The notes beneath the pieces are model-generated. The model searched no databases, was not told the origin of the DNA, and saw only the letters and a list, made by a program, of their open reading frames with translations. Of a stretch of 64,000 bases of DNA, positions 43,837-51,663 are shown in pieces (positions within the stretch are counted from its first letter, which is position 1; every line of letters starts with the position of its first letter). The DNA comes from Streptomyces albus subsp. albus (GTDB taxonomy: Bacteria; Actinomycetota; Actinomycetes; Streptomycetales; Streptomycetaceae): the NCBI RefSeq assembly GCF_000725885.1, contig NZ_JODR01000027.1:30778-94777 (forward strand), in the 5' to 3' direction. Position numbers and translations under genes: made by a program.

Positions 43837-43888
43837 TCCCGGCCAGTGAGACGGGCCGCAGACCCCGGGCCCGGCCCCCTCGTACGTT
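43837..43888 (+). promoter_or_regulatory. hsaA promoter with degenerate copy of the ring-gene operator
   Basis: TCCCGGCCAGTGAGA (43837-43851) matches the kshA site at 12 of 15 positions. Exactly 31 nt on lies TACGTT (43883-43888), a fair -10 that predicts a leader of about 30 nt with GAGGGAGG before the GTG at 43925. Confidence 0.5.
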
Positions 43889-43924
43889 CACGGCAGCGAG
43901 GCCGACGTGAGGGAGGCAGACGCC

Positions 43925-45118
43925 GTGAGCGGTGTGGGTGTGGGTGACGACGGGGCGGCAGCGAAGGTCGTCGAGGCCGTGCGGGATCTGGTGCCCCGCA
44001 TCCGGGAGCGGGCGGCGGAGGCCGAGGCCGCGGGGCGGGTACCCGACGAGACGGTGCGGCAGTTGGCCGACGCCGGGCTCTTCCGGCTGCTCCAGCCCAC
44101 CCGTTTCGGAGGGCTGGCCGCCTCGCCGGTGCACTTCTACTCCGCGATCAAGACCATCGCCGCCGCATGCGGCTCCACCGGGTGGATCTCCTCCGTGATC
44201 GGCGTCCACAACTGGCAGCTCGCGCTCTTCCCCGACCGGGCCCAGCAGGAGGTGTGGGGCGCCGACCCGGACACCCGTGTCTCCTCCTCGTACGCGCCGA
44301 CCGGCACCGTCGAGGCGGTCGGTGGCGGGTTCCGGATGTCGGGGCGGTGGTTGTTCTCCTCCGGGTGCGAGCACGCCGAGTGGGCGTTCCTCGGCGGCAT
44401 GACCGTCGCCGCCGACGGCACCGTGGACGCCCGCACCTATCTGGTGCCGCGCACCGACTACCGCATCGAGCACAACTGGGACACCCAGGGGCTGCGGGCC
44501 ACCGGCTCGCACGACATCGTCATCGACGAACCCGTCTTCGTGCCCGAGCACCGCACCCTGGCCTACGCCCGCACCGTCGCCCTCGACTGCCCCGGCCAGG
44601 AGGTGAACCCCGAACCGGTCTACCGGCTGCCGTTCGGCGGGCTGTTCCCCACCACCATCACCGTGCCGCCGCTGGGCGTGGCCGAGGGGGCCTGGCAGAC
44701 CTATGTGGACGTCACCAGGGAACGGTTCCGCGTCTCCTACGGGCAGAAGGTGGTGGACGACCCGTTCGCGCACGTGCGCATCGCCCGCGCCGCGAGCGAG
44801 GTGGACGCCGCCTGGCTGCAGATCCGGCGGAATGTGGCGGAGCTGTACGCGCACGCCGTGCGCGGCGAGGAGCTGCCGGCGGAGCTGCGGCTGCGGGTCC
44901 GCCGCGACCAGGTCCTGGGCACCGGACGGGCGGTGGCGGCCACCGACCTGCTGATGGAGAACGCCGGCGGCAACGCGATGCGCCACGCGCACGTCCTCCA
45001 GCGCTACTGGCGCGACGTGCACACCGGACGCGGCCACGTCGCCAACGACCCCGAGCGCGCCCTCACCCTCTTCGGCCGGGGCGCGCTGGGCCTGGACGCG
45101 CGGGACACCATGATCTGA
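43925..45118 (+). CDS. hsaA: 3-HSA hydroxylase oxygenase HsaA
   Basis: 397-residue flavin-dependent monooxygenase of the acyl-CoA dehydrogenase fold (group D). The sequence RFGGLAASPVHFYSAIKTIA, GSTGWISSVIGVHNWQLALFP and FSSGCEHAEWAFLGG match HsaA/TftD-HpaB-type oxygenases, with the SSGC and NAGGNAMR segments typical of HsaA. It hydroxylates the phenolic secosteroid 3-HSA to a catechol using FADH2/FMNH2 from HsaB, which is not in the window; the ring-cleaving dioxygenase HsaC is also absent. GTG start with GAGGGAGG. Confidence 0.9.
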   Translation: MSGVGVGDDGAAAKVVEAVRDLVPRIRERAAEAEAAGRVPDETVRQLADAGLFRLLQPTRFGGLAASPVHFYSAIKTIAAACGSTGWISSVIGVHNWQLALFPDRAQQEVWGADPDTRVSSSYAPTGTVEAVGGGFRMSGRWLFSSGCEHAEWAFLGGMTVAADGTVDARTYLVPRTDYRIEHNWDTQGLRATGSHDIVIDEPVFVPEHRTLAYARTVALDCPGQEVNPEPVYRLPFGGLFPTTITVPPLGVAEGAWQTYVDVTRERFRVSYGQKVVDDPFAHVRIARAASEVDAAWLQIRRNVAELYAHAVRGEELPAELRLRVRRDQVLGTGRAVAATDLLMENAGGNAMRHAHVLQRYWRDVHTGRGHVANDPERALTLFGRGALGLDARDTMI

Positions 45119-45129
45119 GCCCGTGCCGG

Positions 45130-45166
45130 GGCGGGTGCCGTCAGCGGACGGGCTGCGGCACCCGCC
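45130..45166 (+). terminator. Terminator of hsaA
   Basis: 11-bp stem GGCGGGTGCCG/CGGCACCCGCC with a 15-nt loop. The right arm lies inside the last codons of the convergent gene. Confidence 0.65.
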
Positions 45167-45968
45167 TCACCTCGGCCGTGCCGCTGGTCAGCAGATCCTC
45201 GTGGCGGACGGCGAAATCACCGTTGGGCAGCAGACCTTCGTACCGCCGGCCCACCACCCGGTCGGGCAGGAAGGCGCGCAGCCCGTGGCGCATGCCGGGG
45301 CCGTACTCCACCGGCTCGCCCCACAGCGCCGGGCTCTCGTCGCTGCCGAACAGCACCCAGTGGTCCACCGGCACCTTCCCCACCATGCCCGGGGGCCGCC
45401 CGGTGTGCGCGTCCAGCGCGGGGGCCACCAGCACCTCGGGGTCGAGCGGCTCGTACCACATCAGCAGCGGTTTGGCCTGCGCGGCCGAGGCGTTGTCGAA
45501 GCAGCACACGGCCAGGGCGTGGCCGGGGTAGCGCTCGGCGTAGAACCGCATCAGCTCCGGGTTCAGCGCGGGGCGCTTGTGCGCGGGCACCCGGCCGAGC
45601 GCGGCGGGCAGGTCGGTGGGGTCGGCGGCCAGCATGACGGTGTAGATGTCGTGCTCGAAGACCTCGACCCGCCCGCCGTCGCCGCCCATCCAGTCCATCG
45701 CCGCCATGCCCCCGGCCGCCACCGATCTGGGCCGTACCGCGTCCACCATCCGGTCCAGCACGTCCGTGCTGTCGCCGACGTCGAGGAAGTTGGCCTGCGT
45801 CATGCCGCGCGCCGGCAGGTGGAGCAGCATCGCGTTGGGGCCGTCGGCACGGTTGGCGGCGGTGTTCCGGTAGCCGAGGACATGGACCAGCCCGTGCTCG
45901 GGGTGGTGGCGGCGCCCCGCGTACAGCGTGGTGCCGGAGAACTCGGCCGGATGCATCGAGACGCACAT
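45141..45968 (-). CDS. Conserved hypothetical protein at the end of the wall-polymer operon
   Basis: 275-residue protein I cannot place in an enzyme family. It is globular, with no signal peptide or membrane segment; distinctive stretches are SGTTLYAGRRHHPEHGLVHVLGYRNTAAN, AVCCFDNASAAQAKPLLMWYEPLDP and GLLPNGDFAVRHEDL. Similar proteins occur in Streptomyces as I recall. It starts 46 bp after the acyltransferase, so it may share its transcript. Confidence 0.6.
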   Translation of the reverse strand: MCVSMHPAEFSGTTLYAGRRHHPEHGLVHVLGYRNTAANRADGPNAMLLHLPARGMTQANFLDVGDSTDVLDRMVDAVRPRSVAAGGMAAMDWMGGDGGRVEVFEHDIYTVMLAADPTDLPAALGRVPAHKRPALNPELMRFYAERYPGHALAVCCFDNASAAQAKPLLMWYEPLDPEVLVAPALDAHTGRPPGMVGKVPVDHWVLFGSDESPALWGEPVEYGPGMRHGLRAFLPDRVVGRRYEGLLPNGDFAVRHEDLLTSGTAEVRRVPQPVR

Positions 45969-46014
45969 CGGTGGACCCCCTGGTGACTCGCGGCGGTGGA
46001 CGCGCCGCCCGACG

Positions 46015-47172
46015 CTACCGGGTGCCGCCGGACGCGGCGGCTTCGGGGGACCGCCGGTGCCGGCCCGGCTGCCGGGGGAAGAGCCAGTCCATCCGCGGCT
46101 CGACCACGAACCGCAGCGCCCGGCGGACCGGCGGCGTGCACAGTACGGTCACCACGGCGGCGGCGATCAGGGTGACGGCCACCATGCCCGCCGGGGTGTG
46201 CACCCACTCCGGGTCGTACCAGCCCCACCAGCGGCTGCCCTTGACCAGGAAGCCGTGCAGCAGGAAACCGTAGAGCGTGCCGGCGCCCAGCGCGGTGCAC
46301 CACAGCCGGCGGCCCGGCACCCACGCCAGGAAGCAGGCGCTGAGCACCAGCGAGCAGACCAGCATCGCCAGGGACATCGCCACCCCGGTCGGCGCCCCGA
46401 CCCCCAGGTCCTGTGCGGCGTCGCGCAGGAACAGCCACTGGTGGTTCATCCGGGGCGCCGCCCAGTAGGCGAAGGCCAGCGCGCCGAGCACCACCGGGAC
46501 GGCCAGCAGCCGGGCGGAGCGGCGCCGCACCAGCGCGAAGTGCTCGGGCCGTAGCATCAGGCCGATCACGAAGAACGGCATGAAGCGCAGCACGCGTTGC
46601 AGTTCCAGCTCGTGCCCGATGTCGGGCGAGACCGAGACGAGGACGGCGACGACCACCGAGGTGGTGACCGGCCACCGCAGCCGCTCCCACACGGGGGTGA
46701 GCAGCCGCCAGCAGCACAGCGCCAGCAGGAACCACATCACGAACCACGGGTCGAACAGGTCGACCGGGTAGTCGGGTTCGTCGTGCGCCCAACGCCGGAA
46801 GAGGGCGTAGGCCGTCTGGAAGACGACGTACGGCACCGCCACCCCCGTCACCAGGCGCTTGACCCGGTGCGGGGTGAAGGTGAAACCGCGCGAGAAGTAG
46901 CCGGAGATCATGATGAACGCCGGCATGTGGAAGGTGTAGACGAACAGGTACAGCGCGGTGGCGGCCCGGCTGTCGTCCCAGAACGGCTCCCAGGCGTGGG
47001 CGGCGGCCACCAGCACGATCGCCAGGTACTTCGCGTTGTCGAAGTAGGGGTCCCGGCGGCCGGCGCCGGCCTTCTCCGCCGCGCCGCGCCGCTTGTCGGG
47101 TGCGGCGGCACCGCCCCCGGTCGCCGGTGCGGCCGGGGGCGGGCTGACCTGTGCGGGCAGCGGTGTCCTCAT
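46015..47172 (-). CDS. Acyltransferase 3 family membrane protein
   Basis: 385-residue integral membrane acyltransferase (PF01757 type) with about ten helices. The conserved histidine is in YLAIVLVAAAHAWEPFW after the first helix, followed by YTFHMPAFIMISGYF. Such proteins O-acetylate or acylate cell-surface polymers. It overlaps the teichoic-acid polymerase gene by ATGA, so modification of the wall polymer is the natural inference. A 40-residue Ala/Pro-rich cytoplasmic N-terminus precedes the first helix. Confidence 0.85.
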   Translation of the reverse strand: MRTPLPAQVSPPPAAPATGGGAAAPDKRRGAAEKAGAGRRDPYFDNAKYLAIVLVAAAHAWEPFWDDSRAATALYLFVYTFHMPAFIMISGYFSRGFTFTPHRVKRLVTGVAVPYVVFQTAYALFRRWAHDEPDYPVDLFDPWFVMWFLLALCCWRLLTPVWERLRWPVTTSVVVAVLVSVSPDIGHELELQRVLRFMPFFVIGLMLRPEHFALVRRRSARLLAVPVVLGALAFAYWAAPRMNHQWLFLRDAAQDLGVGAPTGVAMSLAMLVCSLVLSACFLAWVPGRRLWCTALGAGTLYGFLLHGFLVKGSRWWGWYDPEWVHTPAGMVAVTLIAAAVVTVLCTPPVRRALRFVVEPRMDWLFPRQPGRHRRSPEAAASGGTR

Positions 47173-49853
47173 CGCCGCCCGAGTTCCAGCATGCGGTCCA
47201 CGACCCGGGCGGTGGCCAGCCCGTCGGAGGGCTCGCAGAAGTCCCGGACGAAGTCCGCGTACCGGTCCTTGTGGGCCTCGGCCACGGCGTCGATGTCCCG
47301 GATCGCGGCGACCAGCTCCTCACTCGTCTTGATCAGCGGCCCGGGGGCCCGCTCGGTGAAGTCGAAGTAGAAGCCGCGCAGCGTGTCCCGGTAGTGCTCC
47401 AGGTCGTAGGTGAAGAAGAGCATCGGCCGGCCCGAGTGCGCGAAGTCGAACAGCACCGAGGAGTAGTCGGTGATGAGCACGTCCGCGATCAGGTACAGCT
47501 CCGCGATGTCCGGATAGCCCGACACGTCGAAGACGAAGCCCTCGCCCGCGCCCGGGATGGCGTCCAGGATCTTGGGGTGCTTGCGGAACAGGAAGACGTG
47601 GTCGTCGCCCAGTTCCCGCTCGGCGGCGGCCAGATCGACCTTCAGGTCCAGCTTGAACCGCTGCCCGCCGTGCCGCTGGTCGTCCCGCCAGGTGGGCGCG
47701 TACAGGACCACCTTCTTGTCGGCGGGGATGCCCAGCACCTTCCGCACCCGGGTGGCGATCGCGGCCCGCTCGGGGGAGTGGAAGAGGTCGTTGCGCGGAT
47801 AGCCGGCCTCCAGCACCTCGCCCTCCGCGCAGAACGCCCGCTTCATCACCGGGGTGGTGAAGGCGTTGGGCGAGACGGTGATGTCGAACTGGCGGAACCG
47901 GTGCGGCAGCGAGGCGATGTAGGCGCGGTTGGCCTTCGGGGTGCCCAGCAGGTCGGCGCCGATCTTCTTCAGCGGGGTGCCGTGCCAGGTCTGCACGACG
48001 GTCTGCCCCTCCCGCTTGGTGAACCAGTCGCCCAGGCCGACGTTGGTGACCACGTACCTGCTGCGGGCCAGCGCCTCGTACCACTCCTTGGAGTGCCACT
48101 CCAGCGGTGTGACCCCCTCGGGCAGCGCCACCTGGCCGTCGGCGACCGACCACAGGTGCTCGACCTCCACACCCCGTCGCACCAGCTCCTCGTGGATGGC
48201 CCGCGGGGAGTCGGAGAACTGCTTGCCGCCGAAGCTGTTGTAGAAGACCGCGTCCCGCAGCGGCAGCTTCTTGTGCTGCTCGGTGAACTCGGTGCGCAGC
48301 AGATGCTGCCGGTAGGCGCCCCGCTCGTCCTCGCCCAGCGGGGATTCGACCTCCAGGTAGATCCGGTCGAAGTAGCGCCGCTCCACCCGGAAGGAGCGGC
48401 CGGACGCCTCGTGCTCCAGCGGGAGGCGGCCCACCATGTCGGCCCGGAGCTTGACCGGGACGTCCTTGCGGTGGGTGGTGACACCGGCGGCACGGATGGC
48501 GAAGTACCAGCGGCCCTTGCGCAGCGGCAGCGTGACGTCCGGGTCGTAGGTGGCCGTCTCCAGCGGCTGCACGCTCGCCCGGAAACGGCGGGTGGCCGGG
48601 TCGTACTCCAGCGGCAGGTGCTTCTCCTCGTGCTGGCCGCCGTGCCGCAGCACCAGCCGGGCCCCCTCGCCGGGGCCGCCGAACTCGCCCTCCAGCACCA
48701 GCGCGCCCTCGGCGGTCCAGCTGAGGGAGTCCACCACCGGCTGGCGGGCCCGGTCGTGCATCTTCAGCAGGCCGGGTCCGTCCGTGGTCAGCGCGATCTC
48801 CCGGCCGCCCGGCAAGTCCCAGGACCCGGCGGCGAAGTCGGCGGAGACGGTCGCGCGCCGCTTGCCGCCGTCGGCCAGCAGCAGATGGCAGTGCCAGTCG
48901 TGGGTCTTGCCGTACGGCGTCTCCACCTCGTGCAGCCGGGCCAGCGGGACGCGCGCCGTGCCGTCCTCGGCCACCGGGTAGTGGTGGTCACCGATCTGCA
49001 GGGCGGTGACGCCCGTCCCGTGGCGGCGCACCGTCAGCTCCAGGACGGAGCCGTCCTTGCGGTGGCCGCTGATCTCCGCCGGGACCGCGTCCAGGGTGAT
49101 CTGGAGCCGGCCCTTGGAGTCGAACCCGGCCACCAGGCGGCGGCCGTCGGACACGTGCCGCACCTGGGTGTGGCCGCCGGAGCCGACCACGTTCTTGACG
49201 GGCCGCACCCCGTGCGGGCCGCCGGGGCCCGGCAGGATCAGACCGAGCTGCCACACGCCGGGCCGCCCCGAGCCGGGCAGCTTCTCCGGGTCCAGCACGA
49301 ACTCGAAGCCGGACCAGTCGTAGCAGTGCAGCGCCTGCTTGGAGGCGGCGGTCGCCTCCGGCATCCGCACCGCGCGCACGGTGAAGGGCGTGCGGCGCCG
49401 GCTGCCCTTGCGCCACAGCAGGCCGAACCGCGGCAGCTTCGGCTGCTGGGCCATCGGCACATTGGCCACGTACGCCCAGCCGCGCACCCGCAGCCTGCCG
49501 TCGGGCTGCCACTCCAGCGCGGTCAGCTTGCTGTGGACCGGCAGATCCTTCCTGCCGTTGAGCGGTATCTGGCCCACTTCGGGGAAGACGGCCCGGGTGC
49601 GGCGCAGTCCGCGCACGTGGAAGCCGCCGGGGTGGCTGCGCTGGAAGTGCTGGAGGGCCACCGCCTCGTCCAGCCGGCCCTGGCGGACCAGCGTCCAGGC
49701 GAGCCGTTCGGCGGGCGGCAGCCGGTCCAGTCCGGCCGCGTCGTCCTTCCAGTGGTCGCGCGCCGCGGCCAGGAAGGCGGTGCGCTCCTCCTCGTCCGCC
49801 TCGGGCAGGAACCGCAGGCCGCGGGCCAGCTCTTCGGGGATCGTGTCACTCAT
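47169..49853 (-). CDS. CDP-glycerol/ribitol phosphotransferase (TagF/TarL-like)
   Basis: 894-residue protein. Residues about 500-880 are the CDP-glycerol:glycerophosphate transferase domain, with VVQTWHGTPLKKIG, YAPTWRDDQ, the CDP-binding DVLITDYSSVLFDFA and MLFFTYDLEHYRD. The first 480 residues form beta-rich modules of unknown role. The family adds alditol phosphates to a lipid-linked teichoic acid chain on the inner membrane face. Adjacent CDP-ribitol synthesis suggests poly(ribitol phosphate). Both ends overlap neighbours. Confidence 0.88.
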   Translation of the reverse strand: MSDTIPEELARGLRFLPEADEEERTAFLAAARDHWKDDAAGLDRLPPAERLAWTLVRQGRLDEAVALQHFQRSHPGGFHVRGLRRTRAVFPEVGQIPLNGRKDLPVHSKLTALEWQPDGRLRVRGWAYVANVPMAQQPKLPRFGLLWRKGSRRRTPFTVRAVRMPEATAASKQALHCYDWSGFEFVLDPEKLPGSGRPGVWQLGLILPGPGGPHGVRPVKNVVGSGGHTQVRHVSDGRRLVAGFDSKGRLQITLDAVPAEISGHRKDGSVLELTVRRHGTGVTALQIGDHHYPVAEDGTARVPLARLHEVETPYGKTHDWHCHLLLADGGKRRATVSADFAAGSWDLPGGREIALTTDGPGLLKMHDRARQPVVDSLSWTAEGALVLEGEFGGPGEGARLVLRHGGQHEEKHLPLEYDPATRRFRASVQPLETATYDPDVTLPLRKGRWYFAIRAAGVTTHRKDVPVKLRADMVGRLPLEHEASGRSFRVERRYFDRIYLEVESPLGEDERGAYRQHLLRTEFTEQHKKLPLRDAVFYNSFGGKQFSDSPRAIHEELVRRGVEVEHLWSVADGQVALPEGVTPLEWHSKEWYEALARSRYVVTNVGLGDWFTKREGQTVVQTWHGTPLKKIGADLLGTPKANRAYIASLPHRFRQFDITVSPNAFTTPVMKRAFCAEGEVLEAGYPRNDLFHSPERAAIATRVRKVLGIPADKKVVLYAPTWRDDQRHGGQRFKLDLKVDLAAAERELGDDHVFLFRKHPKILDAIPGAGEGFVFDVSGYPDIAELYLIADVLITDYSSVLFDFAHSGRPMLFFTYDLEHYRDTLRGFYFDFTERAPGPLIKTSEELVAAIRDIDAVAEAHKDRYADFVRDFCEPSDGLATARVVDRMLELGRR

Positions 49854-51663
49854 GGGTCAGCGACTCCAGGTTGCGGACGCCGGCCTTGGTCGCCAGCTCC
49901 TTGACGGCCAGCTCGAAGCGGGCGAGCGGGTCGGGGCCGGAGGGGCCCAGCAGATAGGTCTTGAGTTTGGCACGGTCGGCGGCCAGGGGGTCGCCGGCCG
50001 GGTCGCGCAGGGCGGCCAGGAGCTGTTCGATGCCGTTGGCCTGATTGTCCAGGATGACGGCGGCACGGACCGCGGTGTTCTGCCGCCGGAACTCCTCGGC
50101 GCCCAGCCCGGCCGAGTCGGTGACGGCGTAGGGACGGCCGCTGGCGATCCAGTCGGAGACGACGGAGGAGATGTCGGAGACCAGCGCGTCGGAGACGTTG
50201 AAGCAGTCGTAGAGCGCCGGCACCGGGCCGGTGACCACCTCGTGTTCGCCGCCGGCCGCCCGGATCAGCGCGGTGATCTTCTCGTGCGCCTCGCGGGCGA
50301 GCGCCGAGCGGGTGCCGGTGAAGGGGTGCGGCTTGTAGAGCACTCGTACCGGGTCGGGCGAGGCCAGCAGGGCGCGCACGATGTGCTCGCCGGCCAGGAT
50401 GATCGAGGTGTTGCCCGGGTCGTCCGTCCAGCCCTCCCAGGTGGGGGCGTACAGCACGGTGGGGGTGCGGCCCTCGCGCGGCAGCGGGCCGCTGAAGACG
50501 GGGGCGAGCTGGGGCCGGCCGACCTCCACGATGTCCTCGTCGCGGACGCCCACGTTGGCCAGGGCGTACCGGTCGCGGCCGGCCCGTCCGGCGGTCCACA
50601 CCTCGTCGTAGACCTTGCTGTACGGGTTGACGCTGGCGATCTTGTCGCTGTCGCCGTGCCCGACGAAGACGTGCTTCATGGTGGGTTCGCGCAGCAGGTG
50701 GATGTTCTTCCCGACGTTCGCCGGGTACAGCGCGACCCGCAGCATGCTCAGGTCGAGGTTCATCAGGTGCACGGCGGAGGGCACACAGGCGACGGGCACG
50801 GTGGTCTCGGCCAGGGTCTCCATGGTGTACCGCTCGCGCAGCAGCACCATGGGCCGCAGGCCGCGGGCGGCCAGCTGCTCCAGCGTCCCCAGCCACATGG
50901 ACACCTGGTAGGTGGACTCGGGCGAGCCGGAGAAGTACAGCACGGTGTCCGGCTGGTGTTCGGTCAGCCAGTTGTCGAACCACTCCAGCACCCGCTCGCG
51001 GCGGGGCGGCAGCTTGCCGGGCCGCATGCAGGCGGCCAGCGCCAGGACGTAGCCCAGGGCCAGGACCAGGGTGACGCCGATCCCGGTGTACGCCACGGCG
51101 CGGGGGGCGCCCGCCACCGCGGCCAGCACCCCGGCGACCGCGAAGATGTCCAGGTGCTGCATCTTCTCGGCGCCCCGGTGCAGCAGCGCCTGCGGCGGCG
51201 GTGCGGGCAGCGGCAGCCGGGAGGTGTCGATGTTGCGGGTCTCCACCGGCAGCCGGTGGTGCCGGTTGCGCAGCAGGGTGGACAGTGCGCTGTGCGGCAC
51301 CTGGAGGCAGTGGAAGGCCACGAAGCAGCTGATGGCCGCGACGGCGACGGCGCTCTCCGCCTTGTCGAGCCGGACCAGCAGCAGCACCAGCATCAGATGC
51401 CGCAGCAGGAACCGTACGCCCAGCCCGGCGCGGGCCTTCGCCAGCCTGCTGAGCAGATAGCTGCCGCGCCGGTGCAGGAAGTGGTCGGCCAGGTAGGTGG
51501 CCGCGGTCACTCCCGCGAACAGCCCGAGCTGGGGCAGCAGTGCCGCGACCAGCAGCACCGGCAGTCCGCCCAGCAGCACGACGGCCGCGAACAGCTCGCC
51601 GAACGAACCGACGCGCGCCGCCTTCAGCAGCTTCTCGCGCCGTTCCTCGGTCATACGGATCAT
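49846..51663 (-). CDS. Membrane-anchored CDP-alditol phosphotransferase
   Basis: 605-residue protein. The N-terminal 220 residues contain several hydrophobic segments (ELFAAVVLLGGLPVLLVAALL, SAVAVAAISCFVAFHCLQV, VAYTGIGVTLVLALGYVLALAA), and the rest is a CDP-glycerol phosphotransferase domain with FVGHGDSDKIAS, YAPTWEGW and DALVSDISSVVSDW. It may be the primase or anchor enzyme, with the following gene as polymerase. Overlaps: ATGA with the CDP-ribitol synthase, 8 nt with the next gene. Confidence 0.82.
   Translation of the reverse strand: MIRMTEERREKLLKAARVGSFGELFAAVVLLGGLPVLLVAALLPQLGLFAGVTAATYLADHFLHRRGSYLLSRLAKARAGLGVRFLLRHLMLVLLLVRLDKAESAVAVAAISCFVAFHCLQVPHSALSTLLRNRHHRLPVETRNIDTSRLPLPAPPPQALLHRGAEKMQHLDIFAVAGVLAAVAGAPRAVAYTGIGVTLVLALGYVLALAACMRPGKLPPRRERVLEWFDNWLTEHQPDTVLYFSGSPESTYQVSMWLGTLEQLAARGLRPMVLLRERYTMETLAETTVPVACVPSAVHLMNLDLSMLRVALYPANVGKNIHLLREPTMKHVFVGHGDSDKIASVNPYSKVYDEVWTAGRAGRDRYALANVGVRDEDIVEVGRPQLAPVFSGPLPREGRTPTVLYAPTWEGWTDDPGNTSIILAGEHIVRALLASPDPVRVLYKPHPFTGTRSALAREAHEKITALIRAAGGEHEVVTGPVPALYDCFNVSDALVSDISSVVSDWIASGRPYAVTDSAGLGAEEFRRQNTAVRAAVILDNQANGIEQLLAALRDPAGDPLAADRAKLKTYLLGPSGPDPLARFELAVKELATKAGVRNLESLTHE

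Noticed and set aside
47151..49904. 917-codon plus-strand frame over the TagF-like gene
   Set aside because: Pure antisense shadow; no domain and low-complexity composition.
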